A stretch of DNA of 64,000 bases from CAG-826 sp964504595 (GCA_964504595.1 CAZDEE010000007.1:3350-67349); one strand, 5' to 3'; positions 8,837-22,207 are shown, numbered from the stretch's first letter. Notes: generated by a model from the letters alone, not told the origin. Program-made: numbers and translations.

Positions 8837-9129
8837 TATAACACCACCTTTGGAAGTCTAATTTGATTTTCAACAACATCTTTTGCGTTGCTTAATGCTT
8901 CGCTAGTAGAAATTGTTTCAACCACGCTATCATCACGTAAATAATCAACAGTTACATCAAAAGGAAAGACCATTGGAGAATATTCATCAAGAGATTCATC
9001 GCCAAGTAATTCCATTTGTTTTAAAATGGTATCAAATTCTTTTTGTAATAATTCATATTGCTCATCTGTCATATCAAACAATAACCTATGTGCACAATCT
9101 TGAAGTAATTCTTTTGTTATTTCTTTCAT
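8836..9129 (-). CDS. gatC: Asp-tRNA(Asn)/Glu-tRNA(Gln) amidotransferase subunit C
   Basis: The 97-residue GatC stabilises the GatA-GatB interface. The pattern LL.....LLFDMTDEQYELLQKEFD, then Y.PM.FPFDVTVDYLRDD and a C-terminal SNAKDVVENQIRLPKVV, matches GatC, which ends in the N-A......f.vP.V signature. Start choice: an ATG three codons upstream (9138) is embedded in the AAGGA ribosome site, so 9129 is preferred; it then lies one base past the ligA stop. It is part of the gatCAB set. Confidence 0.93.
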   Translation of the reverse strand: MKEITKELLQDCAHRLLFDMTDEQYELLQKEFDTILKQMELLGDESLDEYSPMVFPFDVTVDYLRDDSVVETISTSEALSNAKDVVENQIRLPKVVL

Positions 9130-9130
9130 A

Positions 9131-13332
<4,202 letters not shown>

Positions 13333-13354
13333 TTTTCTCACCTCGCACCTGTTC

Positions 13355-13383
13355 ATTTTATCACGAATGAAGGGCCTTGAGAA
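13355..13383 (-). promoter_or_regulatory. Promoter of the pcrA-ligA-gatCAB operon
   Basis: On the minus strand an extended -10 (TG, one base, TAAAAT at 13360-13355) lies 17 bases downstream of a weak -35 TTCTCA (13383-13378). It overlaps the longer possible pcrA start, which argues for the shorter protein. Confidence 0.45.
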
Positions 13384-13387
13384 TAAT

Positions 13388-13407
13388 TTCTTCTATTTAT
13401 AGAAGAA
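13388..13407 (-). terminator. Perfect 9-bp stem-loop after the thioredoxin-like lipoprotein gene
   Basis: TTCTTCTAT and ATAGAAGAA are separated by two bases and lie 10 bases past the stop at 13,417. The T tract that follows on the minus strand is poor, so it may be a weak terminator or only an mRNA 3' hairpin. Confidence 0.4.
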
Positions 13408-13416
13408 TTTATTTTA

Positions 13417-13812
13417 TTAATGGATGTAATTTAAGATTTCATTTGTGCCAGAGAAAATAGAATATACTCGATTATATTTTAATACCATAAGTGTTGGGAA
13501 TCCTTTAATTGCAAATTGATCACCACTATAAACGCCTATCATACTATTTACATTATCCACATAACAAATGTCATCGCTTTTAGCTATTAAAAAATAATAA
13601 TCTTGTTTTATAAGAAACTTCAATATTTCATTTTTTATCTTATTACAATTAGAGCAAGTGTACGAAAAAAAATAAAAAAATCCGTTTTCTGTAGTATTAA
13701 ACACATCATTCCAACTGATAAATTTATTTATTTCAATATCTAAATAATCATAACTTTTTGTTTTATAACATGAAGTAATAACTAAGGTTAATAAAAGTAA
13801 AATCTTTTTCAT
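13417..13812 (-). CDS. Small thioredoxin-fold lipoprotein
   Basis: A 131-residue protein with a lipoprotein signal peptide: KK, hydrophobic ILLLLTLVI, then the lipobox ITSC with Cys15 as the lipidated residue. The mature part has a CxxC redox motif (YTCSNCNKIK) and a downstream GFPTLMVLK with the cis-proline expected of a thioredoxin fold, so a membrane-tethered thiol-disulfide protein facing outside is likely. The frame opens at 13,851, but AGGAG with 8-base spacing and the signal peptide place the start at 13,812. Partner proteins are unknown; the neighbours give no help. Confidence 0.68.
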   Translation of the reverse strand: MKKILLLLTLVITSCYKTKSYDYLDIEINKFISWNDVFNTTENGFFYFFSYTCSNCNKIKNEILKFLIKQDYYFLIAKSDDICYVDNVNSMIGVYSGDQFAIKGFPTLMVLKYNRVYSIFSGTNEILNYIH

Positions 13813-13913
13813 TGTTTTTCTCCTATACTTATTATTTCGAAAGAAAAACAAAAATACCTAAAAAATAATTAATTACTTATAAAAATGTGATACCATAAAT
13901 ATAGGTGATAAAA

Positions 13914-14786
13914 ATGATAAAAAAGAAAAACATGATTCAAAGTCTAGCTTTATCCGCTTTAATGACCTCAATTAATGCAATTATTATTTTTATTAGCTCT
14001 ATAAGCGGCGCATTTTTTATTTCCGATTTAATTCTAATCCTGTTTTTCCCTTTAATAACAAGCTTTGCCTTCCTTTTTATTGATAAAAAAATGGCTTTTT
14101 GCTACGTTATAGCGTCTTTACTTATTTGCTTAGTAATTAATCTAGAAAAAACAATATTTTACTTAATACCTTCGTTAATATCCGGGTTTATTTTTGCTTT
14201 ACTAATTGAAAAAAAAGTTAATATTATCTGGATTATAACATTTACATGCATAATCAATTCTTTAGTATCATTTGGATTGTTTTATGTAGTCGAATTAATT
14301 TTCAAAACATCTTTATATGATGCTTTTAGATTATTATTTGGTATAAATGAAGAAAATGCTACGACAATTTTTCCTCTATTTATTGTTTTAACTTCATCAA
14401 TTCAAACTATTCTAAACGCAATTATTATTATTCCTGAGCTTAAAAAATTTGATGTGTTTATTAAAATTGATGATAGTCCTTGTATAATTTTATTAATTAT
14501 ATCGATAATATCATCGCTTTTAGGATGTATATTAATGTACTTTATTAGTGATTTAGCTTATTTCTGCTTAGGTATTTCTTTATTATGTTCTATACCTACC
14601 TATATTTATATTATCAAACAAAAACGTTATATAATGTTAGGAATAATATTATTCTTGTTAATATTTGGATTTGCCATAATATCAACTTTTTTATCCGGTT
14701 ATGGAGCATTACCTTTATGCTATATAGTTTTAATAATTTCATCTATCGGATTTTATCTTTATAAATATGCGCATCGATTTGAATAA
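13914..14786 (+). CDS. Polytopic membrane protein (YybS/DUF2232-like or ECF-S-like)
   Basis: A 290-residue protein with about eight hydrophobic helices and a basic N-terminus. The start MIKKKNMIQSLALSALMTSINAI, a small amphipathic region then a helix with ALM, resembles DUF2232/YybS and ECF transporter S-component proteins, but I cannot separate these possibilities by eye. A GTG at 13,905 could start it; AGGTGA fits better with the ATG at 13,914. It is monocistronic and divergent from the lipoprotein gene. Confidence 0.5.
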   Translation: MIKKKNMIQSLALSALMTSINAIIIFISSISGAFFISDLILILFFPLITSFAFLFIDKKMAFCYVIASLLICLVINLEKTIFYLIPSLISGFIFALLIEKKVNIIWIITFTCIINSLVSFGLFYVVELIFKTSLYDAFRLLFGINEENATTIFPLFIVLTSSIQTILNAIIIIPELKKFDVFIKIDDSPCIILLIISIISSLLGCILMYFISDLAYFCLGISLLCSIPTYIYIIKQKRYIMLGIILFLLIFGFAIISTFLSGYGALPLCYIVLIISSIGFYLYKYAHRFE

Positions 14787-14902
14787 TAATTAGAATTAAA
14801 GTAATTAATAATCAAAAAAACTAGTTACTGTACCTTTTATCAATAAAAATCATATCAATTATCGACATAAAATAACTTTATAATAACAATTTCAACATTT
14901 AA

Positions 14903-14931
14903 TTGCGGGATATTTAAAATTTGGGTACAAT
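14903..14931 (+). promoter_or_regulatory. Promoter for the two-gene membrane-protein operon
   Basis: -35 TTGCGG (14903-14908), 17-base spacer, -10 TACAAT (14926-14931), 20 bases before the start at 14,952. Confidence 0.5.
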
Positions 14932-14951
14932 AATAACAAAGGAAGTGATCT

Positions 14952-15350
14952 ATGATGATGAGCTTTTTAAAATACTGTTTAGCGGGTCTTCTAGCCATTA
15001 TTCTTAGTCCATTATGGATTACTTTTTTTGCTATAATGATTGTCATTTTACTCATTTCATTTTTACTAATGACAATCAAAGTTCTTTATTACGATATAAG
15101 AAACTTTTTTGTTCGTGATAAAGACAAAATAGTCGATCCTCTTGGAGACTTAGATGAAGATTATGAAGTTAAAAGAATAATTGCTGCAAGAGAAAAATCA
15201 AGCGTTGAAATTATTACTCCTGAAAGAAAAGAACCAAAGCCAATTGAAGTAACTGAATATAAAGAAAGTTATGAAGAAAAAAACGATCTAAACCGCATTG
15301 AATTTGCTTCCTCTTTAGGAATTAAAGATGGAGGTGAAGATGATGAATAA
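14952..15350 (+). CDS. Small membrane protein with acidic cytoplasmic tail
   Basis: A 132-residue protein with two adjacent hydrophobic segments in residues 5-43, a basic turn (KVLYYDIRNFFVRDKDK) and then a long charged tail ending GGEDDE. No known family is recognised. The ATG triplet at 14,952 has AAGGA about 8 bases upstream. Its last codons overlap the start of the next membrane protein by about 8 bases, so the pair are translated together and may form a complex. Confidence 0.55.
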   Translation: MMMSFLKYCLAGLLAIILSPLWITFFAIMIVILLISFLLMTIKVLYYDIRNFFVRDKDKIVDPLGDLDEDYEVKRIIAAREKSSVEIITPERKEPKPIEVTEYKESYEEKNDLNRIEFASSLGIKDGGEDDE

Positions 15351-15990
15351 TTTTATCTTTTTAATTAAACTTACTGAGAATGATAAAAGAATTTTAATCT
15401 CAATAGCCATTGTCTTTATTTTGGTTCTTGTTTTAATTGGATTACTCGTCGAGCTTGTAAGAAAAGTCATGAAGAGACAAGGTAAAGTTGTCGATACCTT
15501 CATGTATGATTTAGTTAGATATAAAGTCGTTAAAACTACAAAGCATTTTAAAAAAGTAGCAAATAAAAAAAGCTTTCGCTATTTTTATAAAAAAACAAAA
15601 GTCCCTTTCTTTTTAATGATTGTTGCAAGTTTAATCGTCTTTATATTCTGCCTTATTACAAAGCAAACAGATATTAATTTCTTATTTTCATATGAAAAAG
15701 GATTTAATTCATTATTCTATATATTTGATTGGAAAAATATGCCAAAAAACAATTTCTTTGGTTTAACAATTCCTTGTGACTGGCCAAGCATTATTAATAA
15801 ACCACATTTTATATATAATGATATACATGCTTGGATTAGTTATATTACTGTTCCATTATTCATTATCGGTTCGCTATGGTTTATGTTTAATGTTCAAGCA
15901 TTTATTGCAAGAAAAATAAGAATAATAAAAATGTCTAAAGATGTCTTTAGTAAAGATTTAGATAAACTTGTAACAAATAACGATATTTAA
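15343..15990 (+). CDS. Membrane protein of unknown function
   Basis: A 215-residue protein with an N-terminal membrane helix (residues 17-38), a basic cytoplasmic loop rich in Lys (KVVKTTKHFKKVANKK), a second helix (PFFLMIVASLIVFIFCLI), an extracytoplasmic loop containing WPSII and HAWISY, and a third helix. No family is recognised. GGAGG at 15,330-15,334 is optimally placed for the ATG at 15,343; the upstream ATG at 15,328 precedes that site and is unlikely. It is coupled to the preceding gene and followed by a terminator. Confidence 0.55.
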   Translation: MNNFIFLIKLTENDKRILISIAIVFILVLVLIGLLVELVRKVMKRQGKVVDTFMYDLVRYKVVKTTKHFKKVANKKSFRYFYKKTKVPFFLMIVASLIVFIFCLITKQTDINFLFSYEKGFNSLFYIFDWKNMPKNNFFGLTIPCDWPSIINKPHFIYNDIHAWISYITVPLFIIGSLWFMFNVQAFIARKIRIIKMSKDVFSKDLDKLVTNNDI

Positions 15991-15994
15991 GATG

Positions 15995-16045
15995 GTTCTT
16001 TAAAAAGAACGGGGGATGAATTTTTTTCAAACCCCGTTTTAATTT
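15995..16045 (+). terminator. Terminator with two overlapping hairpins
   Basis: AACGGGG (16008-16014) and CCCCGTT (16032-16038) are followed by a T-rich tract. A second stem GTTCTTT/AAAGAAC (15995-16010) shares the AAC bases with it, so the two stems are mutually exclusive at the base. The rest of 16,046-16,376 is AT-rich with only a possible promoter at 16,318-16,323 (TATAAT). Confidence 0.7.
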
Positions 16046-16376
16046 ATAGCTTTTAGACTTTTTTCGTAAAAAAGATTAGTTATAAACTCAATCATGTAAA
16101 ACATTTTATTAATTGAGCTTAATGCCTATTAAATTTAGTAAAAGACATGCTCTTTTTAAAATTTTCTTATATTTTTATAATTTTAAATCTTTTAAACATT
16201 CCCTTACTTTCACATCAAATTTAAGGTATTTTACTTATTATAAATAAATTAAATCTTTAACAATCAAAAATATTTTATCTTAATTATTAATTTTTTTATT
16301 CTAAAAAACTAGCTTTATATAATTTATCGGTTTATCATATTTTTAGCAAAAATAGCAAAAGAAAGAGGTAAGACTT

Positions 16377-16898
16377 ATGAATGAAACTATTAAAAACATT
16401 ATATCCAGAAAAAGCATTAAAAAATATAAAAGTGACCCTGTTCCTCAAGAAATGATTGATACAATTTTAGAAGCGGGTACATACGCTCCAACAGGATTAA
16501 ACAAGCAATCTCCAATCATTATCGCAGTAACTAACAAAGAAATAAGAGATAAATTGTCAAAATTAAATGCTCGTGTCGCGGGTATGAGTGAAGATATGGA
16601 TCCTTTTTATAACGCACCTGTTGTTCTTGTCGTTTTAGGAGATAAAAGTATCCCAACATATATTTATGATGGAAGTGTCGTAATGGAAAATATGCTCCTT
16701 GCCGCACATTCTCTAGGACTAGGAAGCTGCTGGATTCATCGCGCTAAAGAATCATTTGAAAGTGAAGAAGGAAAACAATTATTAAAAGAATTAGGAATCG
16801 AAGGGGATTATGAAGGAATTGGAAATTGTATTATCGGCTATTCTGATACAACTCCAATCGCACGCCCAAGAAAAGAAAATTATATTTATAAGATTTAA
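16377..16898 (+). CDS. Nitroreductase-family FMN oxidoreductase
   Basis: A 173-residue protein of the nitroreductase fold, using FMN and NAD(P)H to reduce nitro, quinone or related compounds. FMN-binding pieces are visible: SRKSIKKYKSDPVP (start, RRS/RKS phosphate contact), AGTYAPTGLNKQSP, DGSVVMENMLLAAHSLGLGSCWIH and the C-terminal ARPRKENY. Length fits the short (about 170-residue) subfamily found in Firmicutes. It is monocistronic, with an AGAGGT ribosome site and its own terminator. The physiological substrate cannot be deduced. Confidence 0.9.
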   Translation: MNETIKNIISRKSIKKYKSDPVPQEMIDTILEAGTYAPTGLNKQSPIIIAVTNKEIRDKLSKLNARVAGMSEDMDPFYNAPVVLVVLGDKSIPTYIYDGSVVMENMLLAAHSLGLGSCWIHRAKESFESEEGKQLLKELGIEGDYEGIGNCIIGYSDTTPIARPRKENYIYKI

Positions 16899-16920
16899 TA
16901 ACAATACTTATTCAAATCAT

Positions 16921-16957
16921 AAGAGAAACTCAATAAATTTGAATTTCTCTTTTTTTA
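16921..16957 (+). terminator. Terminator of the nitroreductase gene
   Basis: AAGAGAAA (16921-16928) pairs with TTTCTCTT (16944-16951), followed by a T tract. Confidence 0.75.
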
Positions 16958-16993
16958 TTATATATAGTTATAATTACATAAATTTCAAAGTAT

Positions 16994-17032
16994 AAAAAAA
17001 GATAATGTTTTCTATAAAATAAACATCATCTT
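16994..17032 (-). terminator. Terminator of the asnS operon
   Basis: On the minus strand the 12-base arms 17032-17021 and 17010-16999 pair with one mismatch, then T7 follows. It lies 30 bases past the stop of the gene ending at 17,062. Confidence 0.7.
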
Positions 17033-17061
17033 AAATTTAAAAGTTCTAATAAAACTAATAT

Positions 17062-18174
17062 TTAGTTTTTCAAATAATTAATAATTAAAGTAACACTATC
17101 GATTAAAAAATAAATATTCTTAGTTTCATTTTCAAAATCACTATTATTAACGCAGATTTCAAAGGCTATTTTTCCTGCATCATGAATTCCTAAAATATCC
17201 ACTACCTCAAAAGAATCAGGAATTTCTTTACATCTAGAACCGCTTTTAAAGGTATATCCACCTAATTCACGAATAAAGGATGATTCATCTAATCCTTTTA
17301 ATGAAGTCTCACTAATCGTTTGATCTTTTATAAAACTATCTTCTCCTTTTATAAAGGATGAACATATTATTTTTTCTTCTGCATCATCCGCGGTCGTTTT
17401 AATTGCAAAGTTTGTATTAACACTATATGATTCTTTTAACTTTGCCTCATCATCAATCCATTTAATTTTTAAATTTGCAAATTCACCATCTTTTTCAAAT
17501 AAAGAAGTAAGTGAATCTTTAAAATATGTTTGAATGACTAAGTCATAATAATCACTTGGTAAAGTATACACATCTCTAATTTTTATGACAAATGCGGGAT
17601 TTTCTGGATAAGCATATAAAGTAATCTTTTTTCTTAATCCTTCTTCATCAAGAGGTAAAGAGTAGATCGTTTCTTCATATTTTTCTTTTCCCACTACTAC
17701 CTTGATAATTTCTTCATTTTCACCATAAGCCACTAAATAGTCACCTTCAAGTAAAGAAGTCAAATTAATACCATCATCAAGATTTTGTCCAATATTTTTA
17801 GGATATGAAGCTTCATTATTTCTACTTGTATCTTTTAAAACGACATTTCCTAAAGGAGAATAAGTAGTAACATCAAATTTACTTTCAGAAAAATGAAGAT
17901 AATTACCATATAAAGCATAATCACCCATCATTACGTATTTTCCTAAGCTTATCTCTTCATATCGCTTTTTAGATTCAGTTCGACTTAAATCATTTAAAGC
18001 AACGATTTCTTCATCTTTTTTATCAATCGCCTTCATAATTGAATCGGATGTAAAATAAACAAGATAACCCACAAGTAGCAAATTTAAAACAATTAAAACC
18101 GCACGGACATGTCTTTGTGATCTTAAGCGAATCTTAAGTTTAACTTCATCTTCTTCGTTTAATATCTCCGCCAT
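17062..18174 (-). CDS. Single-pass membrane protein with large ectodomain, unknown function
   Basis: A 370-residue protein: an acidic then basic cytoplasmic N-terminus (residues 1-23), one membrane helix (AVLIVLNLLLVGYLVYF, about 25-41), a short coiled or linker region, then an external domain of about 310 residues with two Cys pairs late in the chain (CSSF and SRCKEIP, plus FEICVN). No recognised family. AAAGGAG nine bases before the ATG supports the start. It lies 31 bases downstream of asnS and shares its transcript and terminator; a functional link with asnS is not implied. Confidence 0.55.
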   Translation of the reverse strand: MAEILNEEDEVKLKIRLRSQRHVRAVLIVLNLLLVGYLVYFTSDSIMKAIDKKDEEIVALNDLSRTESKKRYEEISLGKYVMMGDYALYGNYLHFSESKFDVTTYSPLGNVVLKDTSRNNEASYPKNIGQNLDDGINLTSLLEGDYLVAYGENEEIIKVVVGKEKYEETIYSLPLDEEGLRKKITLYAYPENPAFVIKIRDVYTLPSDYYDLVIQTYFKDSLTSLFEKDGEFANLKIKWIDDEAKLKESYSVNTNFAIKTTADDAEEKIICSSFIKGEDSFIKDQTISETSLKGLDESSFIRELGGYTFKSGSRCKEIPDSFEVVDILGIHDAGKIAFEICVNNSDFENETKNIYFLIDSVTLIINYLKN

Positions 18175-18205
18175 ATATGGGTACTCCTTTCTAATTCAAT
18201 TACTC

Positions 18206-19597
18206 TTAGTATTTTAAGTTATTAAATGTTCTTGGGAATGGTTCTGAATCACGAATATTACTAACACCAGTAATATACATTAATAAACGATCGAATCCAA
18301 TACCAAAGCCAGCATGTTTACAACCGCCATATCTTCTTAAATCCATATACCAATTTAAGGTATCAGAAGTCATTCCTAATTCATCCATTCTTGCTTTTAA
18401 TAAATCATAACGTTCTTCTCTTTGTGATCCACCAACTAATTCTCCAACACCTGGAACGAGTAAATCACACGCTGCAACTGTTTTACCATCATCGTTTTGT
18501 CTCATATAGAATGCTTTAATATCACGAGGATAATCAGTCAAGAACATTGGTCCATTAACAACAGTTTCCGCTAAAAAGCGTTCATGCTCACTTTGTAAGT
18601 CCATGCCCCAGAAAATTTTGTTATATTCAAATTTATGACCTTCATTTTGAGCTTTAATTAATAAATCAATTGCTTCTGTATAAGTCATTCTCTTAAAATG
18701 AGAAGTTACAATTGCTTGTAAACGTTCAATAATTCCTGGCGCAATCATTTTATTAAAGAATTCCATTTCTTCTTCACAATTATCTAAAACATACTTAATT
18801 GCAAATTTTAAACAATCTTCAATTAAATCCATATCATCTTCTAAATCCGCGAAAGCAATTTCTGGTTCAATCATCCAGAATTCACAAGCATGACGAGGAG
18901 TATTAGATTTTTCCGCTCTAAAAGTTGGTCCAAAAGTATAAACATCTCTAAAAGCTAAAGCAAATGCTTCCGCGTGTAATTGGCCTGAAACAGTTAAACT
19001 TGCTTCTTTTGAGAAGAATTCTTCTGGATGTTTTAAATCAGTTACTACTTTAAAAGATTCACCAGCACCTTCAGCATCATTTGAAGTAATTAAAGGTGTA
19101 TGAACATATATAAAGCCTTGTGATTGAAAGAATTCATGAATTGCCATCGAAAGAACACTTCTTACTCTATATAAAGCAGTAAAAGTATTTGTTCTTGGTC
19201 TTAAATGAGCAATTTCTCTTAAAAATTCAAAACTATGTCTTTTCTTTTGAAGAGGGTAGTCACTATCAACTGTTCCTTCAATTATTATGCTCTTAACTTG
19301 AACTTCAAAAGGTTGTTTAGCTTCAGGTGTTAAGACAAATTTACCATGAACTGTAATCGCAGAACCAGTAGAAATATGACTAATTTCCTCAAAATTTTCA
19401 CATTCATTATTAACATATACCAATTGGGCATTTTTAAAGAAGGTTCCATCATTAAATTCAATAAAACCAACCGATCCATTATCACGATTAGTTCTAACCC
19501 ATCCTTGAAGCATAATTTCACCTATTGATTCTTTTTCTAAATGATCGCCATATTTACAAGTTTCATAACATTCGCGAACAGTTTTAAATTCTTCCAT
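18206..19597 (-). CDS. asnS: Asparaginyl-tRNA synthetase
   Basis: A class IIb aminoacyl-tRNA synthetase of 463 residues that charges tRNA(Asn). It has the N-terminal OB-fold anticodon-binding domain ([22 protein letters not shown]), class II motif 2 ([26 protein letters not shown]) and motif 3 ([21 protein letters not shown]), and [15 protein letters not shown] for substrate binding. [12 protein letters not shown] is typical of AsnRS rather than AspRS. With AsnRS present, GatCAB in this window is probably a Gln-tRNA enzyme. The leader carries a perfect palindrome next to the AGGAGG site. Confidence 0.97.
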   Translation of the reverse strand: MEEFKTVRECYETCKYGDHLEKESIGEIMLQGWVRTNRDNGSVGFIEFNDGTFFKNAQLVYVNNECENFEEISHISTGSAITVHGKFVLTPEAKQPFEVQVKSIIIEGTVDSDYPLQKKRHSFEFLREIAHLRPRTNTFTALYRVRSVLSMAIHEFFQSQGFIYVHTPLITSNDAEGAGESFKVVTDLKHPEEFFSKEASLTVSGQLHAEAFALAFRDVYTFGPTFRAEKSNTPRHACEFWMIEPEIAFADLEDDMDLIEDCLKFAIKYVLDNCEEEMEFFNKMIAPGIIERLQAIVTSHFKRMTYTEAIDLLIKAQNEGHKFEYNKIFWGMDLQSEHERFLAETVVNGPMFLTDYPRDIKAFYMRQNDDGKTVAACDLLVPGVGELVGGSQREERYDLLKARMDELGMTSDTLNWYMDLRRYGGCKHAGFGIGFDRLLMYITGVSNIRDSEPFPRTFNNLKY

Positions 19598-19608
19598 AAC
19601 TCTCCTCC

Positions 19609-19626
19609 TTGTTCCTTAAGGAACAA
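19609..19626. promoter_or_regulatory. 18-bp perfect palindrome in the asnS leader
   Basis: TTGTTCCTTAAGGAACAA lies between the presumed transcription start and the AAGGAGG ribosome site of asnS. It can be an operator, or in RNA a 7-bp stem with a TTAA loop directly abutting the ribosome site. Confidence 0.55.
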
Positions 19627-19638
19627 ACACGTATTAAT

Positions 19639-19668
19639 ATTATATCTATTTTTTTCATTTTTTGTCGA
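19639..19668 (-). promoter_or_regulatory. Probable asnS promoter
   Basis: On the minus strand a TATAAT -10 lies 18 bases downstream of TCGACA, within the sequence just upstream of the asnS leader palindrome. The -35 matches the consensus at five of six positions. Confidence 0.45.
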
Positions 19669-19707
19669 CAATAATTATCTTTTTAATCATTAATTATATT
19701 TTATCAA

Positions 19708-20721
19708 TTAATAATTACGATAATCATCTAATTTCCAACTTGGATCGACCCCTAAAGATAAATCCGCAGTTACATTTTCTTTAAACAAACGTTCCGCAAC
19801 CTTTGCTATCATCGCCGCATTGTCGGTACAACACCACATTGGGGGAATAATAACATCAACATCACTATTTTGATAAGCTTCTGTTATTTGTTTTCTTAAA
19901 TATGAATTCGCGGATACTCCTCCTGCAAGAACAACTTGTTTTACATTAAATTCTTTAACTGCCCGAGTTGCTCTTTCCATAATCATTCCAATCGCAGTCT
20001 CTTGGAAAGAAGTACACAAGTCTTCAACGATTATTTTTTCTCCTCTTTGTTCACTCTTATGTACCAAATTAATTACCGCAGTCTTTAATCCTGAATAAGA
20101 GAAGTCATAACTTCCATCATGTAAAGGTGAAGGAAGCTTATATGTATGCTTGCCTGAAGCCGCTAATTTGTCAATAGGAATACCCCCTGGATAAGGAAGT
20201 CCTAAAACACGAGCAACTTTATCATAACATTCTCCAATTGCATCATCTTTTGTTTCGCCAATAATCTTAAATTTAAGATGATCTTCCATAATTACAAGTT
20301 CAGTATTACCACCACTAACAACAATAGCTAGAAGTGGAAATACAAGTGGCTTAATATATTCATTCGCGTATATATGCCCAGCAAGATGATGAACAGGAAT
20401 AAGTGGCTTTTTATAGAGCATCGCTAATGTTTTTGCCGCTTGTAATCCAACGTGTAAGGCACCGATTAATCCTGGTCCTCTTGTAACTGCAAAAGCATCA
20501 ATTTCTTCTAAAGTTACCTTCGCGGTTTCTAATGCTTCTTTTAAAACGATGGAAATATTTTCTGCATGTAATCTAGAAGCAATTTCTGGCATAACTCCAC
20601 CATATTTGGTATGAACTTCGATCTGCGTGGAGACAATATTTGATAATAACTTGCCATCACGAGTAATAGCTACCGCTGTTTCATCACAACTAGATTCAAT
20701 CGCTAAAATTGTTGTAGACAT
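19708..20721 (-). CDS. tsaD: tRNA N6-adenosine threonylcarbamoyltransferase TsaD
   Basis: TsaD transfers threonylcarbamoyl to A37 of ANN-decoding tRNAs (t6A). This 337-residue ASKHA-fold protein starts TTILAIESSCDETAVAI (phosphate 1), has the metal-binding HHLAGHIYANEY, VSGGNTELV, DYSYSGLKT-like DFSYSGLKTAVINLV, GGVSANSYLR and the DNAAMIA motif. The frame opens further upstream at 20,766, but AAGGAG and homology place the start at 20,721, overlapping rimI's end by 26 bases. It is the last gene of ntdP-tsaE-tsaB-rimI-tsaD, a standard Firmicute arrangement. Confidence 0.97.
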   Translation of the reverse strand: MSTTILAIESSCDETAVAITRDGKLLSNIVSTQIEVHTKYGGVMPEIASRLHAENISIVLKEALETAKVTLEEIDAFAVTRGPGLIGALHVGLQAAKTLAMLYKKPLIPVHHLAGHIYANEYIKPLVFPLLAIVVSGGNTELVIMEDHLKFKIIGETKDDAIGECYDKVARVLGLPYPGGIPIDKLAASGKHTYKLPSPLHDGSYDFSYSGLKTAVINLVHKSEQRGEKIIVEDLCTSFQETAIGMIMERATRAVKEFNVKQVVLAGGVSANSYLRKQITEAYQNSDVDVIIPPMWCCTDNAAMIAKVAERLFKENVTADLSLGVDPSWKLDDYRNY

Positions 20722-21157
20722 CAAACATTCTCCTTTCCATATAATAGGCATCATCGCCGTTATCATAATATTTTTCTTTTACACATGTTGTTTCAAAACC
20801 ATGCTTTAAATAAAAGTCAATTGCCGGTTTATTATGCACTCTAACTTCTAATGTGCAATTAAAAACCTCTTGTTTAACCATATCTTTGAACGCTTCCTTA
20901 AGCATTTTTGTTGCGACACCATTTTTACGATATGAAGACAAAACCGCAATTTGATTAATTTGACCAACTTCAAATGTAATCCAATAATCAATCATGCCAA
21001 TAATTTTATTATCTTCAATTGCAAGTAAAATTGTTGAGAATGGGTTTTCATTAATCTCATATATAAATTGATTTTCTCCCCAAGGTGATAAAAAACAAGA
21101 TTTATCTAATTCAACAACTTCTTGCAAATCTTCTAATGTCATTTTTCTAATTACCAT
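20696..21157 (-). CDS. rimI: Ribosomal protein S18 alanine N-acetyltransferase-like GNAT
   Basis: A 153-residue GNAT acetyltransferase. The acetyl-CoA pocket is INQIAVLSSYRKNGVATKML (V-x-x-x-x-R-x-x-G-x-A form), followed by LEVRVHNKPAIDFYLKHGFE, which is diagnostic of RimI. RimI acetylates the N-terminus of ribosomal protein S18, and possibly other proteins, in characterised bacteria; here the assignment also rests on the tsaB-rimI-tsaD context. It starts 4 bases after tsaB stops and overlaps tsaD. Confidence 0.92.
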   Translation of the reverse strand: MVIRKMTLEDLQEVVELDKSCFLSPWGENQFIYEINENPFSTILLAIEDNKIIGMIDYWITFEVGQINQIAVLSSYRKNGVATKMLKEAFKDMVKQEVFNCTLEVRVHNKPAIDFYLKHGFETTCVKEKYYDNGDDAYYMERRMFDVYNNFSD

Positions 21158-21161
21158 AAAA

Positions 21162-21746
21162 TTAATCCTTTAAATAAACTGGTGATAATCCTAATGTATC
21201 TTTTACAAGAGTAGTGTCATCCGCTAAAGAAAGCATTTCCGATAAAATATCACTGTTAAATCCTTCTAAAGAAAGATATTTTAAATCACCACATATTACA
21301 AAATCAGGATGAAGTTTAATATAATCCATTACTTCATCATTTGTCCATATTGTATCTTTAACAATTACTTCATTACCTTTATATACTCCAACATAAGAGC
21401 GATTACTTCTAGCGTTAATTAAACATATTGAAGGATAATCTTCTTTTTTTAATATTGCTAAAGAAGAAATCTTATAAATAGGGCATGAAATAGCTAAAGA
21501 AATGACTTTTGCTATAGTTAATGCAATTCTAACTCCGGTATAAGAACCAGGTCCTATAGATACTATAACTCCATCAATATCAGTTCTATTAACATTATGT
21601 TTAGTTAAAAGGGTATCAATTTCATTCACCATCGTTTCACTTTGTCTTTGCCAAGCTTCATATCTAATTTGATCTATTAAGGTATTGTCTTTTGATAATC
21701 CGACTGCAAGTTCACGATTTGAACTATCTAAAAGGATTCTGTACAT
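21162..21746 (-). CDS. tsaB: t6A biosynthesis protein TsaB
   Basis: A 194-residue, shortened ASKHA protein that dimerises with TsaD and holds the t6A complex together. LLDSSNRELAVGL at the start and IGPGSYTGVRIALTIAKVIS in the middle are the TsaB signatures; the C-terminal half is reduced as in other TsaB proteins and ends LGLSPVYLKD. It overlaps the tsaE end by 19 bases. Confidence 0.95.
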   Translation of the reverse strand: MYRILLDSSNRELAVGLSKDNTLIDQIRYEAWQRQSETMVNEIDTLLTKHNVNRTDIDGVIVSIGPGSYTGVRIALTIAKVISLAISCPIYKISSLAILKKEDYPSICLINARSNRSYVGVYKGNEVIVKDTIWTNDEVMDYIKLHPDFVICGDLKYLSLEGFNSDILSEMLSLADDTTLVKDTLGLSPVYLKD

Positions 21747-22207
21747 ACAAACTCCTCCTTCAACTGATTTATAAGGTCATTCCATCTATTATCATTACTT
21801 TCAATTTTAAAACAACGTATATCATCTTTAACATGTTGAATATTAATCGATAAATAACTATTTGGAATTAAATCCTTAATATAATTAGGCCATTCAATGA
21901 CGCATAAGCCATCTCCATCAATAAATTCTTCTAATCCAATATCTTTTACTGTTCCATCTTCTAAACGATAGGCATCGATATGAAAAAGAGGAATTCTTGC
22001 TTTAAAATAGCATTTAAGAATATTAAATGTTGGACTAGATATCTTTTCATCAATTCCTAATCCTTTAGCAATACCTCCTGTTAAAGTAGTTTTACCCGCG
22101 CCTAAATCACCAGTAAGAAGAATTAATCCATTTGCAAAAGCAAATCTTCCAATTATTAAACCAATTTTCTTAGTTTCTTCAGCGTTTATAGTTTTAAATT
22201 CAATCAT
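21728..22207 (-). CDS. tsaE: t6A biosynthesis ATPase TsaE
   Basis: A 159-residue P-loop ATPase that regulates the TsaB-TsaD complex. Walker A is LTGDLGAGKTTLTGGIAKGL (31 onward), then SSPTFNILKCY, LFHIDAYRLED and CVIEWPNYI, all TsaE signatures. The ATG shares one base with the stop of the upstream gene (TAATG). Confidence 0.96.
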   Translation of the reverse strand: MIEFKTINAEETKKIGLIIGRFAFANGLILLTGDLGAGKTTLTGGIAKGLGIDEKISSPTFNILKCYFKARIPLFHIDAYRLEDGTVKDIGLEEFIDGDGLCVIEWPNYIKDLIPNSYLSINIQHVKDDIRCFKIESNDNRWNDLINQLKEEFVCTESF

